Below are positions 54,043 to 61,971 of a DNA stretch of 64,000 nucleotides, piece after piece. A program made the translations under genes and the position numbers. The notes beneath the pieces were generated by a model. It did no database searches and was not told the DNA's origin. It was given only the letters and a program-made list of their open reading frames with translations. Source of the DNA: Pseudomonas sp. SDI (lineage in GTDB: Bacteria > Pseudomonadota > Gammaproteobacteria > Pseudomonadales > Pseudomonadaceae); assembly GCF_003105155.1 (NCBI RefSeq), contig NZ_QETK01000026.1, positions 1 through 64,000 on the forward strand, in the 5' to 3' direction. Within the stretch, counting starts at the first letter, position 1. Each line of letters opens with the position of its first letter.

Positions 54043-54723
54043 ATGGAGCTTTTTCGTCACCAGCGTGCTGGCGGGCCGTGTGGGGTGTGGATGGCCAAGG
54101 TGGAGTACGACACGGCGGCGTTTCCCTTCCAGCAGATCGTCGCACGCGACGTCTACGGGGTAAGCGAACTGGCCCAGTTGCATCTGGCGCAGGCCGAACG
54201 TGACCGCTGGCGCAGCGATGAGCGCGCCGGCTATCAGGCCAACCTGCGCCTGCGCGAACGGATGAAAGGGCTGGCCGATGACTGCCCGCTGTACCAGGCC
54301 TACCATGCCTTTGCCCGCAACGTGATTGCCGCCGCGTTTGGCGGCAAGATCGCCTACGCCAACCAGCCGAAATGGCGCGTTCATCTGGCGCAGACCTGCA
54401 GTGTCAGTGCCTGGCACTGCGATGCCCAGGTAACCCGACGCAGCGACCAGTTGACGGTGTGGGTGCCCTTCGTCGATGTGCACGAGGGCAGCGCGATGCA
54501 TGTCGAAACCGGGTATGGCCGGGCGGACTTCAGCCCGATTGCATTGCGCTATGGGCAAGCGCTGGTCTTCGATGGCGGCTATCTGGCGCATGGCACGCTG
54601 TACAACCATACCGACATCAGCCGGGTCAGCATGGACCTGCGTTTTGCCTGCCATCGTGGCACCACGGCAAGCTTCGAGCGCCTGCGCGAAGCCCGTCCTT
54701 CACCTCTGCCAACCTGGCCTTAG
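54043..54723 (+). CDS. 2-oxoglutarate/Fe(II)-dependent oxygenase (phytanoyl-CoA dioxygenase-like)
   Basis: A 226-aa cupin-fold enzyme. The likely iron ligands are H125 and D127 in SAWHCDAQ and H183 in YLAHGTLYNH, with R194 or R200 (DISRVSMDLRF) binding 2-oxoglutarate. Proteins of this look hydroxylate natural-product intermediates (StrG/PhyH type). It starts 13 bp after the methyltransferase gene behind AGGGGG, so it is very likely the last gene of that operon and a tailoring enzyme. A REP pair follows. Confidence 0.85.
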   Translation: MELFRHQRAGGPCGVWMAKVEYDTAAFPFQQIVARDVYGVSELAQLHLAQAERDRWRSDERAGYQANLRLRERMKGLADDCPLYQAYHAFARNVIAAAFGGKIAYANQPKWRVHLAQTCSVSAWHCDAQVTRRSDQLTVWVPFVDVHEGSAMHVETGYGRADFSPIALRYGQALVFDGGYLAHGTLYNHTDISRVSMDLRFACHRGTTASFERLREARPSPLPTWP

Positions 54724-54732
54724 CATGCGCCG

Positions 54733-54806
54733 AGCCGATCGCGGGGCGAGCCCGCGCCTACAGGGTCGACACATTTCCTGCGGGAGCGGGCGGGTCCCGC
54801 GATAGG
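54733..54806. repeat. inverted REP pair
   Basis: GATCGCGGGGCGAGCCCGCG and GGGAGCGGGCGGGTCCCGCG in opposite orientation. It separates the borosin-like operon from the convergent ArsR-rhodanese gene and may act as terminator or mRNA end protector. Confidence 0.8.
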
Positions 54807-54811
54807 GCCCC

Positions 54812-55468
54812 TCAGTCAACCTCGACCCGCAGCCCTGCCGCCTGCCAATCCGGAAAGCCGCTGTCCAGCCGGCGTGCCTTGAAGCCGCGCTCGCGCAGCG
54901 CCGCCACCGCCTCCACCGACAGCACACACCAGGGGCCGCGGCAGTACGCGACGATTTCCTGCTGCGCCGGCAGCTCGCCCAGCCGCCGCTCAAGATCGGC
55001 CAGCGGAATATTGATCGCACCGGGCAGATGACCGCTGGCGAATTCCTCGGCCGGGCGCACGTCGAGCAAGGTCACGCTGTGCTCCTGCAAGCGTTCGATC
55101 AGCTCCAGCCGCGACATCGCCTCCAGACGATCCTGCCGCGCCCGGCTGTCGGCCAGCAGCTCGCGAATCGCCTGGCGGTTGAAGTCGGCCAATTGTCGCA
55201 AGGCCGCCAGCACATTGCCGATCGGTCCCTCGCCAAGGCGATAGAGCACGCGCTTGCCATCGCGACGGGTTTGCACGTAGCCGGCGCGGCGCAGGTGCTG
55301 CAAATGCTGCGAGGCATTGGCCACCGACAGTTCGCAGGTTTCGGCAAGGCGCTCGACCGAGCGCTCGCCCTGGGCAATGTGCGACAGCAGCTTGAGCCGG
55401 TGCGCATGCCCAAGGGTGCGCGCCAGCTCGGCGAGGTCGGAGAAAACATCGGTCGGGGATTCGTTCAT
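54812..55468 (-). CDS. ArsR-type regulator fused to a rhodanese domain
   Basis: A 218-aa two-domain protein. The N-terminal winged helix of the ArsR/SmtB type (about 10-90; CELSVANASQHLQHLRRAGYV) is joined to a rhodanese domain (about 120-218) with the active-site loop CRGPWC. This suggests a sensor of reactive sulfur or persulfide. Start MNESPTDV at 55468. A clear inverted repeat lies in the promoter shared with the divergent membrane protein gene. Confidence 0.9.
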   Translation of the reverse strand: MNESPTDVFSDLAELARTLGHAHRLKLLSHIAQGERSVERLAETCELSVANASQHLQHLRRAGYVQTRRDGKRVLYRLGEGPIGNVLAALRQLADFNRQAIRELLADSRARQDRLEAMSRLELIERLQEHSVTLLDVRPAEEFASGHLPGAINIPLADLERRLGELPAQQEIVAYCRGPWCVLSVEAVAALRERGFKARRLDSGFPDWQAAGLRVEVD

Positions 55469-55493
55469 TGACAGAACGCTAGCACTGACCAAT

Positions 55494-55515
55494 CATTCAA
55501 TCAATTAATTGAATG
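55494..55515. promoter_or_regulatory. inverted-repeat operator for the ArsR-rhodanese regulator
   Basis: Perfect 8-bp arms CATTCAAT and ATTGAATG around CAATTA lie between the divergent starts (55468 and 55545). The AT-rich palindrome and position fit an ArsR-family operator controlling both genes. Confidence 0.75.
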
Positions 55516-55544
55516 TTCATAAAACAACCAGCAAGGGGTATTTT

Positions 55545-56045
55545 ATGTCGCAACTGCTCGATTTTGCTGTGCCGGCCCTCCTCATCGGTGTACTGGCCAC
55601 CGCCCTCGCCGACCTCTGTGCGCTGTTGCAAAAACGTGTACTCGGCATGCAGGTGGCCAATTGGCCGCTGGTCGGGCGCTGGTTCGGCTACATTTTCCTC
55701 AAGGGCCAGTGGCGCCACGCAAGCATTGCCCGGGCACCGGCGCTGGCCGGCGAAGGCTTGATCGGCTGGGGCGCGCACTACCTGATCGGCGTGCTGTACG
55801 CCGGCTTGCTGCTGGCGTTGTGCGGTATCGACTGGGCGGCCAGCCCGAGCCTGCTGCCAGCCCTGGCTGTGGGCCTGGGCACACTGGTGGCGCCGTTTCT
55901 GCTGATGCAGCCAGGTATGGGCCTCGGTGTAGCGGCGTCGAACACGCCGCAACCGAACGCCGCGCGCCTGCGCAGCGTGCTGGCCCACGGCATTTTTGGC
56001 CTGAGCCTGTATGTCGCGGCGCAGCTGGTTGCGCCGCTCATCTAG
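55545..56045 (+). CDS. DUF2938 family membrane protein
   Basis: A 166-aa membrane protein with four hydrophobic segments, resembling the DUF2938 family (LADLCALLQKRVLG, then AHYLIGVLYAG). It diverges from the ArsR-rhodanese gene and shares its operator. A sulfur-related transport role is possible from context. Start MSQLLDFAV at 55545 behind AAGGGG. Confidence 0.82.
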   Translation: MSQLLDFAVPALLIGVLATALADLCALLQKRVLGMQVANWPLVGRWFGYIFLKGQWRHASIARAPALAGEGLIGWGAHYLIGVLYAGLLLALCGIDWAASPSLLPALAVGLGTLVAPFLLMQPGMGLGVAASNTPQPNAARLRSVLAHGIFGLSLYVAAQLVAPLI

Positions 56046-56125
56046 GGCCGAAGCTCGCAAAGCGCTGTGTAAAGGGTAAGCTAGCGGCCAGGACGAACAA
56101 CAAACCCGAAAAAAGGACAGGCTAC

Positions 56126-56542
56126 ATGAAGTACGATGACGCCTCCTGGCCAACCCCGAACGACGAGTGTCGACTGCGTCGAGGCCACCCGGTGCAGGCC
56201 CACCCGAGCGGTTTTTTCCTGGCCTGGGCAGCTTTCCAGGGCTTGCTCAGCCGCGATTTCGAAGCCGACTACGATGCCGAAATCGAAGCGCTGGCCGAGC
56301 GCCTGCTCACCCCCGGCGCGTTCCTGCGCTACTGCTGCGACGGTCAGTTGGTCGACGAAGACTTCAACGCCCGCGGCAATGCCTTCGTCGCCAACTACCT
56401 GAATGGCGACAACAGCGCGTTCCTCGCCGACGTCGAAGCGGTGCTGGCCAGCCCTTTCGCGGTGCTCGACAACTGGGACAACTTCGACCGGCTCAAGCCG
56501 CTGCTCGACCAGCGCTTCGCCCAGTGGCTGGCGCCGCGCTGA
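56126..56542 (+). CDS. hypothetical protein (138 aa)
   Basis: A 138-aa acidic, soluble protein (MKYDDASWPTPNDECRLRRG...). It contains a run of helices with many aromatic and acidic residues (CCDGQLVDEDFNARGNAFVANY). An AAAGGACAG ribosome site precedes the ATG. It is a recurrent Pseudomonas type of unknown function; I do not assign a family. Confidence 0.7.
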   Translation: MKYDDASWPTPNDECRLRRGHPVQAHPSGFFLAWAAFQGLLSRDFEADYDAEIEALAERLLTPGAFLRYCCDGQLVDEDFNARGNAFVANYLNGDNSAFLADVEAVLASPFAVLDNWDNFDRLKPLLDQRFAQWLAPR

Positions 56543-56713
56543 TCAACGGCGCGGCCTGCACGCCACCTCCCCCTGCGCAGCTGCTCAGACGTCAATCCAC
56601 GGCGCATACCGCCGGCGGCTGCGCAGCAATTGGATCCAGCGACTTCTGGACTGAATAGGGCCTATAAGCCACTATTGCCGGCAAACAGAGCCGGCGTCGC
56701 TCAGGAGACAGGA

Positions 56714-57376
56714 ATGCCTATCGAATCAAAGCTGACCGAGCTGCTGCTGGCAGCCGCCCCAGAAGACATCAAGGTGCTCGTCGACCACCTCACCGATCAA
56801 GGCAACGGCCGCCTGGCGCTGGCTGCGGCAGTGCGCACGACGCTGGCACAGGCCTGGGAACAGCGGCGCTACACACGCACGGCGATTGAACTGATCGTCC
56901 ACGAAATCAAGTTGTTCGGTGGCAACAGCCTGGTCAACCTGGTGCGCCGCGATGGCGTGTCGTATGAGGAAGTGGTGCGCGATGTTGCTGATCACCTGGG
57001 CCTGACGCAGAACAAGGACGACTCGATCACTACCGTGGAGCGGCGGATTCTCGTCGCCCAACTCGACAAGGGCTTTACCTCGATGACCGAGGCCGAGCAT
57101 GTAGCATTGCTGCGCGCCGCCGCCGAACCGCTCAAGGGCAGCACCTACGGCTCTGCGTCCGGCTTTGGTTTCGACGCACTCAAGTCGACCCTCAAAGGTT
57201 CGAGCATCGCCGGCGCGGCGGCAGCGATGGTGCCTCGGGTGCTGGTCGCCAACCCCATCGGCGCGGCGGTGCTTGGCGTCGCCGGAGTACACGGCCTGGC
57301 CAAGCAGGCCTACCGCATCACCGTGCCCTGCGTGACGCAGATCGCCTACCTGCGCTACAAGGGAGGCCAGGCATGA
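56714..57376 (+). CDS. YaaW/UPF0174-like protein
   Basis: A 220-aa protein whose middle (IVHEIKLFGGNSLVNLVRRD) and end (AYRITVPCVTQIAYLRYK) match the pattern of E. coli YaaW (UPF0174/DUF3944). A glycine/alanine-rich hydrophobic stretch (about 180-205) could insert into membrane. Start at 56714 behind AGGAGA. It overlaps the next gene by four bases (ATGA). The biochemical role of the family is unknown. Confidence 0.75.
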   Translation: MPIESKLTELLLAAAPEDIKVLVDHLTDQGNGRLALAAAVRTTLAQAWEQRRYTRTAIELIVHEIKLFGGNSLVNLVRRDGVSYEEVVRDVADHLGLTQNKDDSITTVERRILVAQLDKGFTSMTEAEHVALLRAAAEPLKGSTYGSASGFGFDALKSTLKGSSIAGAAAAMVPRVLVANPIGAAVLGVAGVHGLAKQAYRITVPCVTQIAYLRYKGGQA

Positions 57377-58500
57377 ACCCGCTTGCCAACCAGAGTTGGG
57401 CCATCGGTTGCTCGCAGGACCAGCAACTCATGCGTGTCGAGAGTTTGCCGAGCAGCAGTGCGGCCAGCGCCGCCCGCCGGGAAAAGCTCGACATTCAAGA
57501 GTCGGGCATAAGCCGCCTGGGCAGCATCGTCCAGGCCCTGCCGGGTTTGCTGACCCGCCAGGAGGTCACCAGCAGCCAGTACCTGCGCGTGGAGGTCAAC
57601 GGCACGCTGGCCAAGGCCGCCGACGGCAACGGCTTGCGCGCCTTCGTGCGTGACGAGAATGGCAAGTTCGTCGAACACGCTCGGCTGTTCGAAAGCGACC
57701 GGCTGAAGACGCTGGTCAATACTGCCGCACTGTTCCAGATCGCTTCGGTCGTGGTCGCACAGCAACATCTGGCCGACATCAGTGCCAAACTGAGCGAAAT
57801 CAAACAGGGCATCGAGCGCATAGAGGCCCACCTGCAGAACGAACGCCGCAGCACCATCGAAGGCATGCTCACCTATCTTCGCCAGGAGGCACCGTCAATT
57901 CTCGAAGGCGATCTGGCGCCTGCCGTGCTGGGCCAGCTGGAGCGTTTCGAGACAGACCTGACCAGCATTCAACTGCACCTGGCCAAAGATATGGACACGG
58001 CCATTGGCCTGGTCAGCGACATGAAGAACCCGGAGATGTTCGGCACCCGCCAGCTCACCGACAACCTGAACAAGCAACAGGACGATTTCCGCGCCTACGC
58101 CGAACAATGGCAGTTGTGCCTGGCCGGGCGTTCGGCGATCTGCCGCATGCTCGGCGCCAGGACGGATGACTACAAACGTATCGAACGGCGTCAGCAAGCG
58201 CTCTGTGCGCTGGCCGAGAGTTTCTTTGGCCGCGACGGGCAGCCACAACGGTTCAACGAGGCTATCGGCGGTCAGGCCGGCAAACTGAATTCGCGCTTCG
58301 AAAGCCGTTCGGTGATTCAGGCCAACAAGCTGGCCATCGAGTTGGCCACCGAGAAACACGTGATGCCGCTGATTACCCAGGCGCGCTCGAATGTCGAGCA
58401 ACTGCAGGGCTACCTGACTCCGACCCAGGGCCATGAGCCGGTGGTGATGGAGTTGGAGATACGCGGCGACCGGCTGATTGCCGCGCATGCGTTGCGCTGA
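57373..58500 (+). CDS. unknown coiled-coil protein in a three-gene operon
   Basis: A 375-aa protein with a hydrophobic patch (about 113-128, VNTAALFQIASVVVAQ) followed by long helical, coiled-coil-like segments (about 130-330). No named family is recognised. It is translationally coupled to the YaaW-like gene and lies 31 bp before the metallo-beta-lactamase-fold gene. Confidence 0.75.
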   Translation: MNPLANQSWAIGCSQDQQLMRVESLPSSSAASAARREKLDIQESGISRLGSIVQALPGLLTRQEVTSSQYLRVEVNGTLAKAADGNGLRAFVRDENGKFVEHARLFESDRLKTLVNTAALFQIASVVVAQQHLADISAKLSEIKQGIERIEAHLQNERRSTIEGMLTYLRQEAPSILEGDLAPAVLGQLERFETDLTSIQLHLAKDMDTAIGLVSDMKNPEMFGTRQLTDNLNKQQDDFRAYAEQWQLCLAGRSAICRMLGARTDDYKRIERRQQALCALAESFFGRDGQPQRFNEAIGGQAGKLNSRFESRSVIQANKLAIELATEKHVMPLITQARSNVEQLQGYLTPTQGHEPVVMELEIRGDRLIAAHALR

Positions 58501-58531
58501 GTGCGTCTGACCTTCAAGGAAGAAATAAGCC

Positions 58532-59815
58532 GTGAACCCATATTTCAGCGTTGATGAAGATGCGGTTCTGCCGCCTCTGCCTAAGGTTGGCTATGCCCGA
58601 ATAGACGACATCGAGTACTCCACCAGCAACAGGATGGTACGCGTCACTTTCGATATGGTCGATGCCGAGTGGATGGATAACCGCCTTGCTGCTCGGGGGG
58701 GCAATCCTCTGACGTCGGAAGATTTCGTGCAGATGCCATTGTTTCACCTTGAGATGGCGATGAAGACCAGACGATTCCAGCGTCTGAAGCGCTTTCGATT
58801 CCACAATATTTCCACCTGGTACACCTTACATCTAAATCCTCATGGCCAACGGGCCATTCTGTATGCCAACCAGTCGGCCCGCTCGACACCGGTGGCGGTC
58901 AAAGTGCGGCGCTGCGAGCGCAGCCCAGAACTTACGAAGACGTTCGACCTCGGGACGCCGACTTCAGAGCTGAACCCAACCATCACGGCACTGCTTGGCA
59001 AAATCGACAGTGAGCGCGTGATCGTCTTCGATGTTGGCCAGGGTAGTGCGAACGGCCTAATACGTGACGGGCAGTCATCTTCGCTGTACTTCGATACCGG
59101 TGCAGGTGTCTACGGCAACCAGCACACCCGACCGACCAACATCGATTTGCCGGCAGACAATGTCGATGTAGTGATCTTGTCGCACTGGGATGGCGATCAC
59201 TGGGCCGGAGCGACGCTTGAGCACAATCGAGAGTTACTGAAAAAGATCTGGATCGCCCCCAAGCAAGTGGTCGGCCCGAGCCACAAGGCCTTCGCGGATA
59301 GCATCAAGCAAGGCAATCTCATCCTCCTGGAAATGGGCGAGACCGTTGCACAGGTTACTCTGGCCAGTGGCCGACAACTGCGGCTCGCACAGGGCACTAA
59401 CCGCAGTACGCGCAACGACGGCGGTCTGGTGCTTTGCATTGACAACCCCCAGCGCACTGCCAGCATGCTCCTGCCTGGCGACTGTGACTACTCGTACTTC
59501 AAGCACTTGGACGTTAACCCCCTCAAGGGCCTAGTCGTTCCACATCATGGCGCTCGCCTGGAAAGTCAGGCAGCTGACATTCCGACCCGACACCTCGACG
59601 GCGCGACGCTGGCCTACTCGTTTGGCCCGTCTAACAGACATGGTCCGACTCACGTGCGCCATCCTACTGCGGCGAGCGTTGAGCAACACAGCGCCTGGAA
59701 TCACGCCGGCTGGAACCCCGCCAGCCCCGGTGTCGGCCTGCCAACCGGCGAGGTCAGGGCTACCTGCGAACACCCGCCCGGAACCCACCGCGGCGACGTC
59801 TATCTGGATTGGTGA
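58532..59815 (+). CDS. metallo-beta-lactamase-fold hydrolase (ComEC-type)
   Basis: A 427-aa protein. Residues 1-150 are an unknown N-terminal part; the MBL fold starts at about 162 (RVIVFDVGQGSANGL). Metal ligands are visible as H218-x-D-x-D222-H223 in LSHWDGDHW, D317 in LLPGDCDY and H338/H339 in VPHHGA. The DVGQGxxN pattern and HHG are typical of the ComEC/Rec2-like hydrolase branch that acts on nucleic acids or nucleotides. Composition is AT-richer than neighbours. Probably the last gene of an operon with the two genes before it. Confidence 0.85.
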   Translation: MNPYFSVDEDAVLPPLPKVGYARIDDIEYSTSNRMVRVTFDMVDAEWMDNRLAARGGNPLTSEDFVQMPLFHLEMAMKTRRFQRLKRFRFHNISTWYTLHLNPHGQRAILYANQSARSTPVAVKVRRCERSPELTKTFDLGTPTSELNPTITALLGKIDSERVIVFDVGQGSANGLIRDGQSSSLYFDTGAGVYGNQHTRPTNIDLPADNVDVVILSHWDGDHWAGATLEHNRELLKKIWIAPKQVVGPSHKAFADSIKQGNLILLEMGETVAQVTLASGRQLRLAQGTNRSTRNDGGLVLCIDNPQRTASMLLPGDCDYSYFKHLDVNPLKGLVVPHHGARLESQAADIPTRHLDGATLAYSFGPSNRHGPTHVRHPTAASVEQHSAWNHAGWNPASPGVGLPTGEVRATCEHPPGTHRGDVYLDW

Positions 59816-60036
59816 TTTCGGCCCGGCAGCGGGCCGCCGTCTTCTCTCATGTTGTTTCCCCAGTGAACCAGCCTCGATAAAAATGGTCTTTGCGCTGGTG
59901 ACTTGTGCATGGTCCGGCCATGGCAAGCCACGGGGAGGTGCAACGGTTATCGCCCCTTTTTAAGTCACCCAGTCACCAGTGGCGGCAGGCCTGCGGCCAG
60001 TGGCTTTTCATTTTTTCGTTCATGGGGATGATAACC

Positions 60037-60684
60037 ATGCTGAACATTCGTACCGCCGGGGTGCGCCGCGTGGCACTGCCGGCACTGGTTGCCGCGCTGC
60101 TGACCAGCGCCCTGCCCGTGCATGCCGAAGAGGCATCGAGCGACGCTCGCTGGGTCAGCGACAACCTGACCACCTACGTGCGCAGCGGGCCCACCGATGG
60201 CCATCGGCTGGTGGGCACGCTCACGTCCGGGCAGAAGGTCAAACTGCTGAGCAGCCAGGGCAGCTACAGCCAGGTGCGCGGCGAGTCCGGCGACACCGTG
60301 TGGATTGCCAGCAGCGACCTGCAGAGCGTGCCCGGCCAGGCCGAGCGGCTGCCGCAGTTGACCGCGCAAGTGGCGCAATTGAGCGCCGAATTGAAAAACG
60401 TCGACGACCGCTGGAAGATCCGCGTGCAGGGCATGCAGGAGACGCTGGATTCGCGCAAGGCGCTGATCGATGAGCTGGAAGCGCGCAGCAAGGCACTGAA
60501 CAGCGAACTGGGCGAAGCGCAATCGGCACTGCGGGCCAGCCAGGCAAAGCTGGGCGATGAAAACAAGCAGGTGCTGATGCGCTACATGGTCTACGGCGGC
60601 GGGATTGCCGGGGCCGGGTTGCTGGCGGGGTTGCTCCTGCCAATGCTGAGTCGCGGGCGTAAGCGCAACGATCGCTGGTTTTAA
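60037..60684 (+). CDS. SH3-domain membrane protein (YgiM/TIGR04211 family)
   Basis: A 215-aa protein with a signal peptide (cleavage near VHAEE, residue 26), a bacterial SH3 domain (about 35-100; TTYVRSGPTDGHRLVG), a coiled coil (about 105-180) and a C-terminal membrane segment (about 186-206) followed by a basic tail. This matches the YgiM type, which likely binds the cell wall. Starts at 60022 and 60028 are possible; 60037 has the best ribosome spacing. A CTCGCCG-CATT-CGGCGAG hairpin follows at 60698-60715. Confidence 0.85.
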   Translation: MLNIRTAGVRRVALPALVAALLTSALPVHAEEASSDARWVSDNLTTYVRSGPTDGHRLVGTLTSGQKVKLLSSQGSYSQVRGESGDTVWIASSDLQSVPGQAERLPQLTAQVAQLSAELKNVDDRWKIRVQGMQETLDSRKALIDELEARSKALNSELGEAQSALRASQAKLGDENKQVLMRYMVYGGGIAGAGLLAGLLLPMLSRGRKRNDRWF

Positions 60685-60862
60685 CCTCAAGGGGCCCCTC
60701 GCCGCATTCGGCGAGCGCAGTTCACGGCCCGGCGTACGCCGCCGAGGGGGGGCTGCAACGCGCTATAGAAGCAGGGCTTATGCTTCATCAGTAATATTCG
60801 TTTTGCTGAGACCGCGCGGGTTGCCATAGTGGCGGCCCGCTTTTGATTTCAGGAACCTACGG

Positions 60863-61261
60863 ATGTCTGCTGAAACGTCGTTGGCCACCTTGATCCGCAG
60901 CATGCGGCCACAACTGAATCAAGGCACCTATGTGTTCTGCACGGTCGGCGATTGGGGCGCGATTGCACCGGGCGATGTCATCGGCAGTTTCCGCGAGGCC
61001 GAAGGCTTGACCCTGATTCTGCAGCGCGAACGGGCTGCAGCGCTAGGGTTGAGCTTCAGCTACGAGGCGGCGTGGATCACCTTGACCGTGCATTCGTCGC
61101 TGGCGGCTGTGGGGCTGACGGCGGCGTTCGCCAGCGCACTGGGGCAAGCCGGGATCAGTTGCAATGTGCTGGCAGCGTTTTATCACGACCATATTTTTGT
61201 CGCGCAGGCCGATGCGCAGCGGGCGATGGCGGTGCTCGAAGGGTTGGCGGCGCAGGCTTGA
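60863..61261 (+). CDS. ACT-domain protein (DUF2241)
   Basis: A 132-aa protein with an N-terminal DUF2241/ACT-like half (GTYVFCTVGDWGAIAPG) and a second ACT half (WITLTVHSSLAAVGLTAAFA...GISCNVLAAFYHDHIFV). Such proteins are thought to bind small ligands such as amino acids. It stands alone. Confidence 0.82.
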   Translation: MSAETSLATLIRSMRPQLNQGTYVFCTVGDWGAIAPGDVIGSFREAEGLTLILQRERAAALGLSFSYEAAWITLTVHSSLAAVGLTAAFASALGQAGISCNVLAAFYHDHIFVAQADAQRAMAVLEGLAAQA

Positions 61262-61325
61262 TCCCTCTGCCACGGTCGCCGGCAGGCCAGCGCCCACAGG
61301 GCACCCCGTACGTGGGGCGAGACCT

Positions 61326-61940
61326 TCAGATCACCACGTTGCGCACAAAGCGAGTCGCCACCGCCCCATCGTTGCGATACGCATGCACCCGGTTGCTGCC
61401 GAACGAGTAGAACTCGCCGGCCGCCAGGCGATGCTGCTGATCCTCGATCACCAGGGTCAGCTCGCCTTCGCACACATACAACTGCTCGCTCCAGCCATCG
61501 GCGTCGGCTTCGGCCGAGTACACCTCGCCCGGCTCCAGGCGCCACTCCCATAGCTCCACCTCGCGGCTGGCAGCAGAACTCGCCAGCAGTGTGGCCTTGC
61601 TCCCAGGATGCACGCCGGTCCAGGCCAACTCGTTGATCCGACTCGGATCGCGGTTGTCCGGCGCCTGGATCAAGTCGCTGAACGCTACCTCAAGCGCCTC
61701 GGCCAGCCGGTCGAGGGTGGTCAGGCTGACATTCTTCTCGCCGGCCTCGATCGCCACCAGCATCCGCCGGCTCACCCCGGACTTTTCCGCCAAGGCACTC
61801 TGGCTCAGCTCGGCGGCATGGCGCAGACGACGAATGTTCTGGCTGACGTGTTGCAGCACGGAGGCGCGCTGACTGGAATCTTTGTGCACTATATTGCTCA
61901 CTGGTAGGGGCTGCGCAGTATACTGCCCACTTTGGCGCAT
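61326..61940 (-). CDS. XRE-cupin transcriptional regulator
   Basis: A 204-aa regulator with an N-terminal helix-turn-helix (LSQSALAEKSGVSRRMLVAIEAGE) and a C-terminal cupin (about 125-200; WSEQLYVCEGELTLVIEDQ). A GTG at 61901 would give 191 aa and would move the start out of the palindromic promoter element, so the true start is uncertain. It diverges from the EamA exporter gene and likely represses or activates it in response to a ligand in the cupin. Confidence 0.85.
   Translation of the reverse strand: MRQSGQYTAQPLPVSNIVHKDSSQRASVLQHVSQNIRRLRHAAELSQSALAEKSGVSRRMLVAIEAGEKNVSLTTLDRLAEALEVAFSDLIQAPDNRDPSRINELAWTGVHPGSKATLLASSAASREVELWEWRLEPGEVYSAEADADGWSEQLYVCEGELTLVIEDQQHRLAAGEFYSFGSNRVHAYRNDGAVATRFVRNVVI
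61915..61926. promoter_or_regulatory. palindromic operator/-10 region of the XRE-cupin / EamA pair
   Basis: GCAGTATACTGC is a perfect 12-bp palindrome containing a TATACT -10-like box. A related element GCACTATATTGC lies at 61886-61897, and TTGCTC about 18 bp upstream could be the -35 for the exporter gene. A good candidate site for the adjacent regulator. Confidence 0.6.
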
Positions 61941-61971
61941 TGTGCGTCGCCCCTCCCCTGCGTGCAAGGCC

